Assembly: GCA_020852175.1 (NCBI GenBank)
Contig: JADZBH010000041.1
Span: 124,001-188,000 of the forward strand
Length of the DNA stretch: 64,000 bases
Direction of reading: 5' to 3'
DNA from: Bryobacterales bacterium
Lineage (GTDB): Bacteria > Acidobacteriota > Terriglobia > Bryobacterales > Bryobacteraceae
The notes under the pieces: generated by a model
Told to the model about the DNA's origin: nothing
What the model saw: the letters and a program-made list of their open reading frames with translations, nothing else
The model's database searches: none
Program-made: the position numbers and the translations under genes
Part shown: positions 56,690 through 63,810 of the stretch, piece by piece
Layout of the letters: each line of letters begins with the position of its first letter
Numbering within the stretch: the first letter of the stretch is position 1

Positions 56690-57352
56690 CTAGGAGCGGA
56701 CGCGGAAACCAAATTCACGGAGCAGGGCATGGCTGCCGCCGGCATCGAGGATGCGAACCCAATAGATGCCTTCCCGGGGGGTGAACGAGGGGGAGACGGA
56801 GAGAGTTCCCTCGCCGGGGCGGGAGGCGGTTTGTGTCCACAACACCTGGCCGGAAGCAGCCGCGATTTCCACTGTGAGCCGTGAGGCCGAAGGCAGGCCG
56901 GTGAGGTCCAGCGAAAGCTCGAGGGCGGCGCCGGGCGAGGGGAGAGTGACCTCGGGCACCATGCCCCGGACGGCATTCAACTCGATGCGGACCGGCACAG
57001 GGGCAGGCGCGGGGCCGCGAGGGAGCATGGCGACGGCAAGGGCGGCGGCGGCAACGGCTCCGCCAATGGAATTGAGAGGACGCCAGGAGCGGAAAAAGCT
57101 CACCAGCGATGCCCGGAGGCTTGGGCCCAAAGACTGTCCGGGAGGTGCCTGCACGTCCCGTTTTCCTTCCGAGCGGCCAGCCGCGATCCGGAACGCGGCG
57201 ACAAACTCATCCACCTTGCCCAAGCGGTCCTGACAATCATTGCAGAGCAGCAGGTGCTCTTCGAGGAGTTCAGCCTCCGGGTCGGCCAAGCGGCCCAGGG
57301 CGTAGGTTTCCATGGCTTCTTCGGTCAAATGACCACGTTCCAAGAGCGTCAT
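56690..57352 (-). CDS. Zinc-finger (HC2) anti-sigma-like membrane protein
   Basis: 220 residues from ATG 57352, fixed by GGAG 6-7 nt upstream. His33, Cys37 and Cys40 (EEHLLLCNDC) form the HxxxCxxC zinc-anti-sigma motif. One membrane span follows (NSIGGAVAAAALAVAML, ~94-110), and the periplasmic part (~120-220) is a beta sandwich rather than a catalytic domain. It probably holds the sigma factor encoded upstream (57525-58250) inactive at the membrane. A 172-base gap with a weak hairpin separates the two genes. Confidence 0.83.
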   Translation of the reverse strand: MTLLERGHLTEEAMETYALGRLADPEAELLEEHLLLCNDCQDRLGKVDEFVAAFRIAAGRSEGKRDVQAPPGQSLGPSLRASLVSFFRSWRPLNSIGGAVAAAALAVAMLPRGPAPAPVPVRIELNAVRGMVPEVTLPSPGAALELSLDLTGLPSASRLTVEIAAASGQVLWTQTASRPGEGTLSVSPSFTPREGIYWVRILDAGGSHALLREFGFRVRS

Positions 57353-57462
57353 ACTTTTACTCCAAGAATCAGTGCCGGTGTCCGAACCATCGTGTACCTG
57401 TCCCAACGATTTCACAGGTATACCCCTTTCTGCAAAGATTGGTGCCATTCGGGAAGAGAAAA

Positions 57463-57480
57463 TCTCACTTCACCGTGAGA
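57463..57480 (-). terminator. Weak hairpin between sigma and anti-sigma genes
   Basis: TCTCAC (57463-57468) and GTGAGA (57475-57480) form a 6-bp stem. On the minus strand it is followed by TTTTCTCTTC. It could attenuate read-through from the sigma gene into the anti-sigma gene. Confidence 0.3.
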
Positions 57481-57524
57481 AAAAAGTACGGGGGAATAGA
57501 TTAGCGATATGAAATGGAGCATGT

Positions 57525-58250
57525 TTACTCACCGGTGACGGCGCGGATGAGACGCGACAGCGGACGCGAGGCGAGTCGTTTGCGGCCGAGTTCGCCGAAC
57601 CGGGCCTTCGCGCGGGACTTCAGGAGCCGGAACTGGGTTTCCGAAAGCTCCATTTCCGAGCAGATTTGTTCCTGGGACTGCTCCTTCAGGTAGAAGCGGG
57701 TCAGGATCTCGCGGTCGCGATGGGAGATTTCGCGCAGTACCTCGCGCATGATGTTGACGCGCTCGTCGCCGATGGCGTGCTCCTCGGGGGTGCTGGCGGC
57801 ATCGAAGAGCTTAGGCGTGGTTTCCACATCGACATAGTCGCGGCGCGTGGTGACGGCGTTGTCGATGTGGGCGGCAATCTGGCGGCGGACCACGGTGCGT
57901 ACGAAGCCCATGAGGCGGTCGGGTTCGCGCAGTTCGCCGCGCTGGATGGCCTGGACGACGATCAGGAAGGCGTCGTGGACCTTGTCATCGAGTTCCTGCG
58001 GTCCGAGTTGGCGGCAAAGGTAGTAGCGTATGCCGCGGGAGAAGACCTTATAGAGTTCCTCCATGCCCGACTGATCGCCGCTCTGGATGCGTTGCACCAG
58101 TTCGGTCCAGCGGGAGTAGAGTCCGGCTGGAGGAGGGGACTCCGGTGGGGCCGCGGTCCGATTCTGCGCGGGCGTGTGCTGGGGGGCCGTCCGGGCGGTG
58201 GCGTCGTCTGGGAGATTGTCCGGCACGCCGGTGGCTAATGAGATGGTCAT
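57525..58250 (-). CDS. RNA polymerase sigma factor (ECF/sigma-70 family)
   Basis: 241 residues. A ~45-residue Pro/Ala-rich leader precedes region 2 (GMEELYKVFSRGIRYYLCRQLGPQELDDKVHDAFLIVVQAI, with the -10-melting segment). Region 4 is ISHRDREILTRFYLKEQSQEQICSEMELSETQFRLLKSRAKARFG, and region 3 is missing, so it is of ECF type. It is encoded 5 nt after the CHAT protease gene and upstream of an HC2 anti-sigma, forming a compact signalling set. No target promoter motif can be recognised. Confidence 0.92.
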   Translation of the reverse strand: MTISLATGVPDNLPDDATARTAPQHTPAQNRTAAPPESPPPAGLYSRWTELVQRIQSGDQSGMEELYKVFSRGIRYYLCRQLGPQELDDKVHDAFLIVVQAIQRGELREPDRLMGFVRTVVRRQIAAHIDNAVTTRRDYVDVETTPKLFDAASTPEEHAIGDERVNIMREVLREISHRDREILTRFYLKEQSQEQICSEMELSETQFRLLKSRAKARFGELGRKRLASRPLSRLIRAVTGE

Positions 58251-58254
58251 GTGA

Positions 58255-60663
58255 TTAATGGCTTCCTATCACGAAGTAAGAGGCCCAAAAGCTGGGCCGG
58301 GAGCGCCAGGAGCCGGAGGCGATGAGTTCTTGCTGCGCCGACTGGAGGGCGGCGGAGGCTCTGGCGGCGCCTGGCGGCAGGGAGGAGGCGCGCCAGGCTT
58401 TGTAAAAGGGTTCCCACATGGCTCCGGTATCGTCGGGCATGGCCCAACGGGTAGCGAGCACCGAGGAGGCGCCGGCGGAGAGCCAGGCGCGGGAGAGCCC
58501 GAGCAGACCCTCGCTGGCGATGGCGTCGGCGGCCCCGGCGCGGCAACCGCTCATAACGATCAGGGGACAGGAGACGGGGAGATGGGAGATGCCGGCGGGA
58601 TCCAGGAGATCCGCCACGCCGGAGGGCGTGAGGGAGAGCATAAGGCGGCTTTCGGCGGGATCGGCGGCGCTGGGGACAAGGTGGGTGGCCAGGTGAAGCA
58701 CCTCGGGCCCCAGGGAAAGCGCGCCGGAGAGATTGGCGGCGTTGACGTGGGCGCCGGAAAAGAGACGGGAGTTTCCGTTCCAGGCACGGGCCGCGAGCCT
58801 GATTTCCGAGGCGGTGCCGGGAAGCCGGGGGAGCGAGATGGCTTCAGGGCTGGGATGAAAAAAGGCCCAGGGGAGCCAGGTGGAGACGGGCGGGGGCTGG
58901 AAGCGTGGATCGGCGGCGTTGTAGATTGGGTCGCCGAAGGCGATGAGACCGGCGCGGCGGACGGGGACCGGCGTGGATGCTGGCGTGGCCAGGAAAGGGG
59001 CGATTTGCAGGGAGGTGTCCTGGACCAGGAAGCGCGGCGCGCCTTGTGAGAAGCCGGTGACGAGAGCGGCGAAGGGAATGCGATAGAGGAACTGATCCGG
59101 CAGGATGATCCAGTGCGTGGCCTCCCGCAGGGAGGGAAGCAGAGGGCCGAACAGGATCGAGTAGAGGCGTTGGCTGGCGGGCAGGGCGGCGGAGGCGTTC
59201 TGTGCCAAAAGGGGAAGAAGGCGGGAGGTGGCGCGTTCGAGCGTGGCGGCGGGAGGAAGCGCCGCCAGCGAGAGCGAGCGAGGGGTAAGAACCCAGGCAT
59301 AGGAGGCTTGCGGGCCAACCTGGAACTGGACGATGGCGGTGCGCGGCGGGAGTTTGGACTGGAGGAGGCGCAGGTCGAGCGTGGGCGAAGGCAGGCGGAG
59401 CCCGGCGCGGGCCGCCAGTTCGGATTCGGCAAGATTGAGCCGGGCTGAAGCGAGTGCAGCTCGGGCCCCGGCGGAGTTGTCCCGTAGAGCGCTGAGTTCG
59501 GCGGCCTGGAGTTGGGAGACCAGGTTGGCGTAGGCTGCCGTGGGATCGTCGCGGCGGGCCAGGGAGAGCCGCATGGCGAAGGCGCGGTTGTCATTGGCGG
59601 CGGCGAAGGACTCCCACAGGCTGGAAGGGTGGCCGGAGCGGAGGTAGAGGCGGGCGCAGATGCCGGCGAGGGAGGCGAATACGTCCTGCTGCTCGGAGAA
59701 GGAGCGGAGGAGGATGGATTCGGCGGGCAGCGATTCCGGGCGGAGAAGCCGGAGATGTTCGATGGCGGCGCGAAGGTCCTTGCGGGCGTCTTCCAGGCGG
59801 CCGAGGGCGGCCAGGGCCTCGCCGCGGAATTGATAGAAGCGGTAGAGGGGGCGCTGGGGCGGGTTGCGGTTGAGTTGGAGGAAGGCCTGCTGCGCCAGGG
59901 CGAGCGCTTCCCGAGGGCGGGACTGGGCATTGCGGATGCGGGAGAGGGTGAGAAGGGTCGAGGAGAGCAGGGGATCGTTCGACTGGCGGCGGTATGCGTG
60001 GGCGGTCTCCGCCGCGGAGGCCGCGTCCTCGACGAAGCCGGCCTGAAGGAGGACGGCGGCGGCGGTCTCCTGGACCAGTGCGGCGCGGGCGTGGTCGCCC
60101 AGGGATTCGGCAAGGGAGAGAGCCTGGCGCAGGAGCGGGCGGGCGGTCGCGATGCCTTCGGTGCTGGCGGCCAGCCTGGCGCGATGGAGGGCGATGTCAA
60201 CGGGGGAGACGAGGCTGGCTCCGGCCGGGACCAGAAGCGAAGCGCGATGGAGGGCCGCGGCGGATTCATCCAGGGCGCCGAGGTGGAAATACACGTTGCT
60301 TAAGTTGAAGGAGGCCAGCGCGGCGAGGGGCCAATCCTGAGTGCGCTCGGCAAGAGCAATGACGCGCAGGTAGGTTTGGGCAGAGACGCGGTACTGGAAT
60401 GTCAGGGACTGGGCTCCGGCGGTGATGGATTCGATGCGCGCCTGGGTGCGGAGGAGGCCCCGGCGTGCAGCGGTGGAGGAAAGGGCCTGGGAATCTTTCA
60501 GCAGTTGGACATATTCACGACGGCCCCAAAGGGAATAGAGCGAATCGTAGGCGGGTTTAAGGTCAGCGGGGAGTTCGCTCCCATTCAGGCGTCTGGAGGA
60601 GGTATTTCCGCCCAGGGGAACGATGAGGAGGAGGAACCCGACGATTTGGAGGAAACGCGCCAA
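58255..60663 (-). CDS. Exported TPR-CHAT caspase-like protease
   Basis: 802 residues from TTG 60663 (GGTGAG just upstream; no better start in frame). A hydrophobic leader (FLQIVGFLLLIVPLGG) suggests export or anchoring. Residues ~60-400 are TPR-type helices (AALASFNLSNVYFHLGALDESAAAL). Residues ~500-800 are a CHAT domain with catalytic His661 in LHLATH and Cys707 in VMSGCRAG, both intact. CHAT proteases are related to caspases and separases. Its gene is followed 5 nt later by an ECF sigma factor and then by an anti-sigma factor. Confidence 0.9.
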   Translation of the reverse strand: MARFLQIVGFLLLIVPLGGNTSSRRLNGSELPADLKPAYDSLYSLWGRREYVQLLKDSQALSSTAARRGLLRTQARIESITAGAQSLTFQYRVSAQTYLRVIALAERTQDWPLAALASFNLSNVYFHLGALDESAAALHRASLLVPAGASLVSPVDIALHRARLAASTEGIATARPLLRQALSLAESLGDHARAALVQETAAAVLLQAGFVEDAASAAETAHAYRRQSNDPLLSSTLLTLSRIRNAQSRPREALALAQQAFLQLNRNPPQRPLYRFYQFRGEALAALGRLEDARKDLRAAIEHLRLLRPESLPAESILLRSFSEQQDVFASLAGICARLYLRSGHPSSLWESFAAANDNRAFAMRLSLARRDDPTAAYANLVSQLQAAELSALRDNSAGARAALASARLNLAESELAARAGLRLPSPTLDLRLLQSKLPPRTAIVQFQVGPQASYAWVLTPRSLSLAALPPAATLERATSRLLPLLAQNASAALPASQRLYSILFGPLLPSLREATHWIILPDQFLYRIPFAALVTGFSQGAPRFLVQDTSLQIAPFLATPASTPVPVRRAGLIAFGDPIYNAADPRFQPPPVSTWLPWAFFHPSPEAISLPRLPGTASEIRLAARAWNGNSRLFSGAHVNAANLSGALSLGPEVLHLATHLVPSAADPAESRLMLSLTPSGVADLLDPAGISHLPVSCPLIVMSGCRAGAADAIASEGLLGLSRAWLSAGASSVLATRWAMPDDTGAMWEPFYKAWRASSLPPGAARASAALQSAQQELIASGSWRSRPSFWASYFVIGSH

Positions 60664-60706
60664 CCGCTCACCAGAATTACGGAAGAGTGGAGAACGGGAG
60701 TCTGCG

Positions 60707-60743
60707 TTCTTAGGAGTACCCTAAGCTGGAGTACTCCTAAGAA
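60707..60743. promoter_or_regulatory. 13-bp inverted repeat at the CHAT-operon start site
   Basis: TTCTTAGGAGTAC (60707-60719) is the exact complement of GTACTCCTAAGAA (60731-60743), around an 11-base centre. It abuts the -10 and covers the expected transcription start, so it is either an operator or a 5' hairpin. Confidence 0.55.
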
Positions 60744-60773
60744 TCATAACAGACCTAGGCCGTGGATTGGCAA
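60743..60773 (-). promoter_or_regulatory. Probable promoter of the CHAT-sigma operon
   Basis: On the minus strand TTGCCA (60773-60768) and TATGAT (60748-60743) are separated by 19 bases. Transcription would start within the adjoining inverted repeat, about 75 nt before the TTG start at 60663. Confidence 0.45.
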
Positions 60774-61046
60774 GACTCCTTACGGAGCTTTTGGTACTAC
60801 GAACATGCGTCTGTGCACGCAAGAATTCATCCCCTATAAGGGGAGAAGGGTATTACCACAGAGCAGGAGGAGGGATCACAATAATCGGATCGTTCATCTG
60901 CTTGTACTGGTGCGTGCCTTACGGCCCGCACCTGCACGATCACGATAGGGAGGCAGGTGAATCAGCCGTGCAGACTTTCTCGCAGATGATTGAAAACAAG
61001 GGAGTGAAAATGGGTTGCGCGGGGTGACCGGGAGATTGAATCCGGG
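60744..61046. other. Non-coding gap with further palindromes
   Basis: No convincing gene. It contains CTCC-TTAC-GGAG (60776-60787), the perfect palindrome CCCCTATAAGGGG with one extra base pair (60830-60844) and an unused AGGAGG (60865-60870) that has no ATG, GTG or TTG at the right distance. The open frame 60767-61027 has no ribosome site at any start and is not proposed as a gene. Confidence 0.5.
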
Positions 61047-61063
61047 TACACTGAATTTTCATG
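61047..61063 (+). promoter_or_regulatory. Candidate leaderless promoter: TACACT-N8-ATG
   Basis: TACACT (61047-61052) ends 8 nt before the ATG at 61061. No SD is present. Confidence 0.5.
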
Positions 61064-61753
61064 CATTCCAGACGTTTCTCGATGTTGCTATTGGGGTTGT
61101 GGCTTGGGGCGGGGTTGTTCATGACATGGACCACGGCGGACAGCTACGATTCGGTGGACAGGGCGCTGAAACCGGTGACACGGTCGGGCGAGCAGGCGTT
61201 GAATGACATTGGCGTGGAGCGCGCCCGGGTATTCTTGCGGTATTTCGCGGCCGAGCAGAACCGGTATCAGATGCGGCAATGGGGGCTGGCGCAGTTGGTT
61301 CTGGCGGTGTTTTTGCTGTTGGTATTGTTATTCGCGACGAACGGAAACAAGTGGATGCTGGCGCTTTCGGCGGGCATGCTGGCGGCGGTGGTGTTGCAGC
61401 AGTTCGCCGTCCGGCCGCGGATCCTCGAATTAGGCAGGGCGCTGGATTTCGCCAGCGTGGATGAGATGAGAGATGAGCGGCGGAGCTACTTCAACTATCA
61501 GAAGGGGGATTCCTATCTGGAGTTCGGGAAGATCGCGATGCTGCTGGTGATTGGCGGGCGGCTGATTGTTTCCTCAGGGGAGAGGCGGAAGCGGCGGCGG
61601 CGGTCAGACGAGGTCGATGCGGTCGACAATGCCGAGCACGGCCATGTCAATCGGCGAGTTCGGACGTCCCACGGACGTCATCGCGGAAAACCCCTCGGTG
61701 GAGAGCAGGACAAGGTCGCCGGCGCCGGCGTCGACGGCATCGAGGGCGACTAG
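61061..61753 (+). CDS. Four-span membrane protein, DUF4149-like, with antisense tail
   Basis: 230 residues. Membrane spans lie near residues 8-26, 82-100, 104-122 and 158-172; the first loop holds ERARVFLRYFAAEQNRYQMRQW. This looks like the small DUF4149-type integral membrane proteins, function unknown. The membrane part ends in RRKRRRRS (~175-182). The frame then continues for ~48 residues antisense to the last 150 bases of the pentamer shell gene at 61604-61873. That tail has no hydrophobic or domain pattern and is probably an accidental extension caused by loss of the original stop codon. Confidence 0.7.
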   Translation: MHSRRFSMLLLGLWLGAGLFMTWTTADSYDSVDRALKPVTRSGEQALNDIGVERARVFLRYFAAEQNRYQMRQWGLAQLVLAVFLLLVLLFATNGNKWMLALSAGMLAAVVLQQFAVRPRILELGRALDFASVDEMRDERRSYFNYQKGDSYLEFGKIAMLLVIGGRLIVSSGERRKRRRRSDEVDAVDNAEHGHVNRRVRTSHGRHRGKPLGGEQDKVAGAGVDGIEGD

Positions 61754-61873
61754 GGCGTCGCCGCGATTGGTGAGGTCGAGGTTGAGGGGTTGCACGAGGA
61801 GGGCTTTCAGGCCTTCGTGGCTTTCATGTTTGCGTGTGGCGACCAGATCGCCGATGACGCGCGCCAGGAGCAT
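61604..61873 (-). CDS. BMC shell protein, pentameric BMC-P (EutN/CcmL), copy 1
   Basis: 89 residues, one EutN/CcmL domain: LLARVIGDLVATRKHESHEGLKALLVQPL, GDALVALDAVDAGAGDLVLLSTEG and VLGIVDRIDLV. Pentamers of this fold cap the twelve vertices of microcompartment shells. It is the last gene of a five-gene minus-strand unit and starts 3 nt after copy 2. The usual SSAR segment is replaced by FSAMTSVGR. The gene is overlapped on the other strand by a membrane-protein frame for 150 bases. Confidence 0.95.
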   Translation of the reverse strand: MLLARVIGDLVATRKHESHEGLKALLVQPLNLDLTNRGDALVALDAVDAGAGDLVLLSTEGFSAMTSVGRPNSPIDMAVLGIVDRIDLV

Positions 61874-61876
61874 GGG

Positions 61877-62185
61877 TCAGACGCCTGCCGGTTCGTTGGC
61901 GGCGCGGCGTGCGTCGCGGTCCACGTGGAGTTCGTCGACAATGCCGACGATGGAGCGGTCGGTGGGAACCTCCGTGGGGAGGAAGGGGAAGCTGCACTCC
62001 TTGCCGCCGCAGTAGTAGACGGTTTCGCCGGCTCCGGCGCCGGTGGCATCGGTGCACACGAGTTGTTTGCCGGTAGGGGCGCCTTCCGGGGTGATGGGCT
62101 GGACCACCAGAAGACGCTGCGCTTCGAGGCCGGCGTTCTTAGCGGTACACCAGACTCGGCCGATGACGCGTCCGAGATACATCAT
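61877..62185 (-). CDS. BMC shell protein, pentameric BMC-P, copy 2 (Cys-rich)
   Basis: 102 residues from ATG 62185, overlapping the stop of copy 3 (ATGA). MYLGRVIGRVWCTAKNAGLEAQRLLVVQP and IVGIVDELHVD define the EutN/CcmL fold. It differs from the others by five cysteines or near-cysteine positions (VWCTA, QLVCTDA, VYYCGGKECSF) and by an insertion, KECSFPFLPTEVPTD, in place of the SSAR loop. The loop faces the pentamer pore side in known structures, so this copy may have its own vertex or cofactor role. Confidence 0.95.
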   Translation of the reverse strand: MMYLGRVIGRVWCTAKNAGLEAQRLLVVQPITPEGAPTGKQLVCTDATGAGAGETVYYCGGKECSFPFLPTEVPTDRSIVGIVDELHVDRDARRAANEPAGV

Positions 62186-62490
62186 TTGCCTCGCTTGCTT
62201 CCGGAGTTGGCCGGGGCGGGGGGATCGTCGAGCGATACCGTGTCCACAATGCCGACGATGGAGTTATCGACCGGCGTGTCCTTACAGCCGTCGGCCATGC
62301 GGGCCGAGGAGCCGGCCACGGCGATGACGAGTTCGCGGAAGCCGGCGCCGACGGTATCGACGGAAATGACGTAACCGGCCTCGTCCTTGCCTTCGGGCGA
62401 TACCGGCTTGATGATCAGCAATTTCTTGCCTTCCAGCCGCGGGTCTTTGCGGGTTGCGACCACCGTTCCGACGACACGCGCCAGGATCAT
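62182..62490 (-). CDS. BMC shell protein, pentameric BMC-P, copy 3
   Basis: 102 residues: ILARVVGTVVATRKDPRLEGKKLLIIKPV, VISVDTVGAGFRELVIAVAGSSARM (the standard SSAR loop) and PVDNSIVGIVDTV. The 20-residue C-terminal tail (DDPPAPANSGSKRGK) is disordered and basic. It is the most typical CcmL/EutN protein of the three. It starts 18 nt after the hexamer gene, with GGGAG about 11 nt before the ATG. Confidence 0.95.
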   Translation of the reverse strand: MILARVVGTVVATRKDPRLEGKKLLIIKPVSPEGKDEAGYVISVDTVGAGFRELVIAVAGSSARMADGCKDTPVDNSIVGIVDTVSLDDPPAPANSGSKRGK

Positions 62491-62508
62491 GGAGAGGGAG
62501 GCTCCCGG

Positions 62509-62799
62509 TTACTTGGAGTTGGATGCCTTGCCGATAGGCAGGACGTCTTCGAGGCTGGGGTGCGGGCGGGGAATCACGTGGACGGCAATGAGTTCGCCCA
62601 CGCGGCGCGCGGCCGCTGCTCCGGCATCGGTGGCGGCGCGCACGGCAGCGACATCGCCGCGAACCAGCGCGGTCACGTAGCCCGAGCCAATCTTCTCCCA
62701 GCCGACCAGCGTGACCTTGGCGGCCTTCACCATCGCGTCGGAGGCTTCAATCATCGCCACCAGACCGCGGGTTTCAATCATGCCTAACGCTTCACCCAT
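62509..62799 (-). CDS. BMC shell protein, hexameric BMC-H, second copy
   Basis: 96 residues, one BMC domain close to Pdu[42 protein letters not shown] and AVHVIPRPH. The pore loop is EKIGSGY (residues 35-41), keeping the Lys and pore Ser of PduA, unlike the copy at 6733 (EFIGAGY). AGGA lies 6 nt before the ATG. A 77-base GC-rich gap with an imperfect hairpin separates it from the aldolase gene, and may tune shell-to-enzyme ratio. Confidence 0.96.
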   Translation of the reverse strand: MGEALGMIETRGLVAMIEASDAMVKAAKVTLVGWEKIGSGYVTALVRGDVAAVRAATDAGAAAARRVGELIAVHVIPRPHPSLEDVLPIGKASNSK

Positions 62800-62876
62800 G
62801 GGTTCCTATGACCTTTCTCAACTGTTGTACGCGATCGTGGGGGGGCGGCGCAAGAAGGCGCGCCCGCCGTATCCGA

Positions 62877-63731
62877 TTATCCCACGCGGGCGCGGACGGC
62901 TTCCTCGACGAGCGCGATGAGTTCCTCGCGCGTGACTTCAAACTTGGCCGGACCCGCCGCGGATGAGCGCGCGGGCGCGGGAGCGCTCCAGGAGGGAGCG
63001 GGGGTTCCGCCGGGCAGCGAGCAGGAGGCGGCGCCCGAGGCGACATCCTCGGCCGAGACGGGACAGCCGGGTTCGCCGGCGACTTTCGCCTTGACGCCAT
63101 ACCGTGTGCGCGAGTCCAGGAGTTTGTCGACTTCGACGCGGGGCAGCACGGTGGGGCCGCCGAGGAGTTCGGCCACTAGAGTGATGCGGGCGAAGTGTTC
63201 GACGGTTTCCATCTTGAAAAAGGCTTTCCAAAGATCCTCGCCATAGCAGACCGCGCCATGATTGGCCATCATGAGGGCGTCGTACTTGGGGATATAGGCA
63301 AGCATGGGGTCGGTGAGTTCGTTGGTGCCGGGGAGGCCATAGCCGGCCAGAGGGACGCAGCCGAGGGTGATGACGACCTCGGGCAGCAGGGCCAGATTGA
63401 GCTGCTTTCCGGCGCTGGCAAAGCCGGTCGCCACCGGCGGGTGGGCGTGGACGACGGCACGGATGTCGGGGCGGAGATCGTAGACGGTGAGGTGCATCAT
63501 GATCTCCGAGGTGCGCTCTTTGCGCCCTTCGATCTTGTTGCCCTTCATGTCGACGATGATGAGGTCGTCGGGAGTCATCATCCCCTTGCTGACGCCGGTG
63601 GGCGTGCACAGGAGACGCTCGGCATCGAGCCGGACGCTGATGTTGCCGTCGTTGGCGGCGACCCAGCCCTTTTGGTAGACGAGCTGCCCGATGCGTACGA
63701 TGTCGTCGCGCAACTCTTTTTCAGTCTTCAT
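62877..63731 (-). CDS. BMC-associated class II aldolase (fuculose/rhamnulose-1-P type)
   Basis: 284 residues from ATG 63731. The AraD/FucA fold is complete to residue ~212: GNISVRL (30-34), TPTGVSKG, zinc ligands His95 and His97 in VVHAHPP with Glu76 in RTSEIMMH, and His158 in MANHGAV. It should cleave a deoxyhexulose 1-phosphate to dihydroxyacetone phosphate and an aldehyde such as lactaldehyde. Residues ~215-262 are a Cys/Pro/Ser linker. Residues 264-283 (KFEVTREELIALVEEAVRAR) form an amphipathic helix, a likely encapsulation peptide. TACAAT lies 13 nt before the ATG. It leads the shell-gene operon. Confidence 0.93.
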   Translation of the reverse strand: MKTEKELRDDIVRIGQLVYQKGWVAANDGNISVRLDAERLLCTPTGVSKGMMTPDDLIIVDMKGNKIEGRKERTSEIMMHLTVYDLRPDIRAVVHAHPPVATGFASAGKQLNLALLPEVVITLGCVPLAGYGLPGTNELTDPMLAYIPKYDALMMANHGAVCYGEDLWKAFFKMETVEHFARITLVAELLGGPTVLPRVEVDKLLDSRTRYGVKAKVAGEPGCPVSAEDVASGAASCSLPGGTPAPSWSAPAPARSSAAGPAKFEVTREELIALVEEAVRARVG

Positions 63732-63794
63732 CGCGGGGAAACCGATTGTAACACCGGCGCCGGGACGGAATGCGCGCGAACACTCCCGCCGGGT

Positions 63795-63810
63795 TAGGAT
63801 AGAGCGCATG
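63795..63810 (+). promoter_or_regulatory. Candidate leaderless promoter: TAGGAT-N7-ATG
   Basis: TAGGAT (63795-63800) ends 7 nt before the ATG at 63808, in the 76-base gap divergent from the aldolase gene. Confidence 0.5.

Noticed and set aside
60865..60877. Strong AGGAGG ribosome-site-like sequence
   Set aside because: No ATG, GTG or TTG follows at a usable distance in an open frame with coding character.
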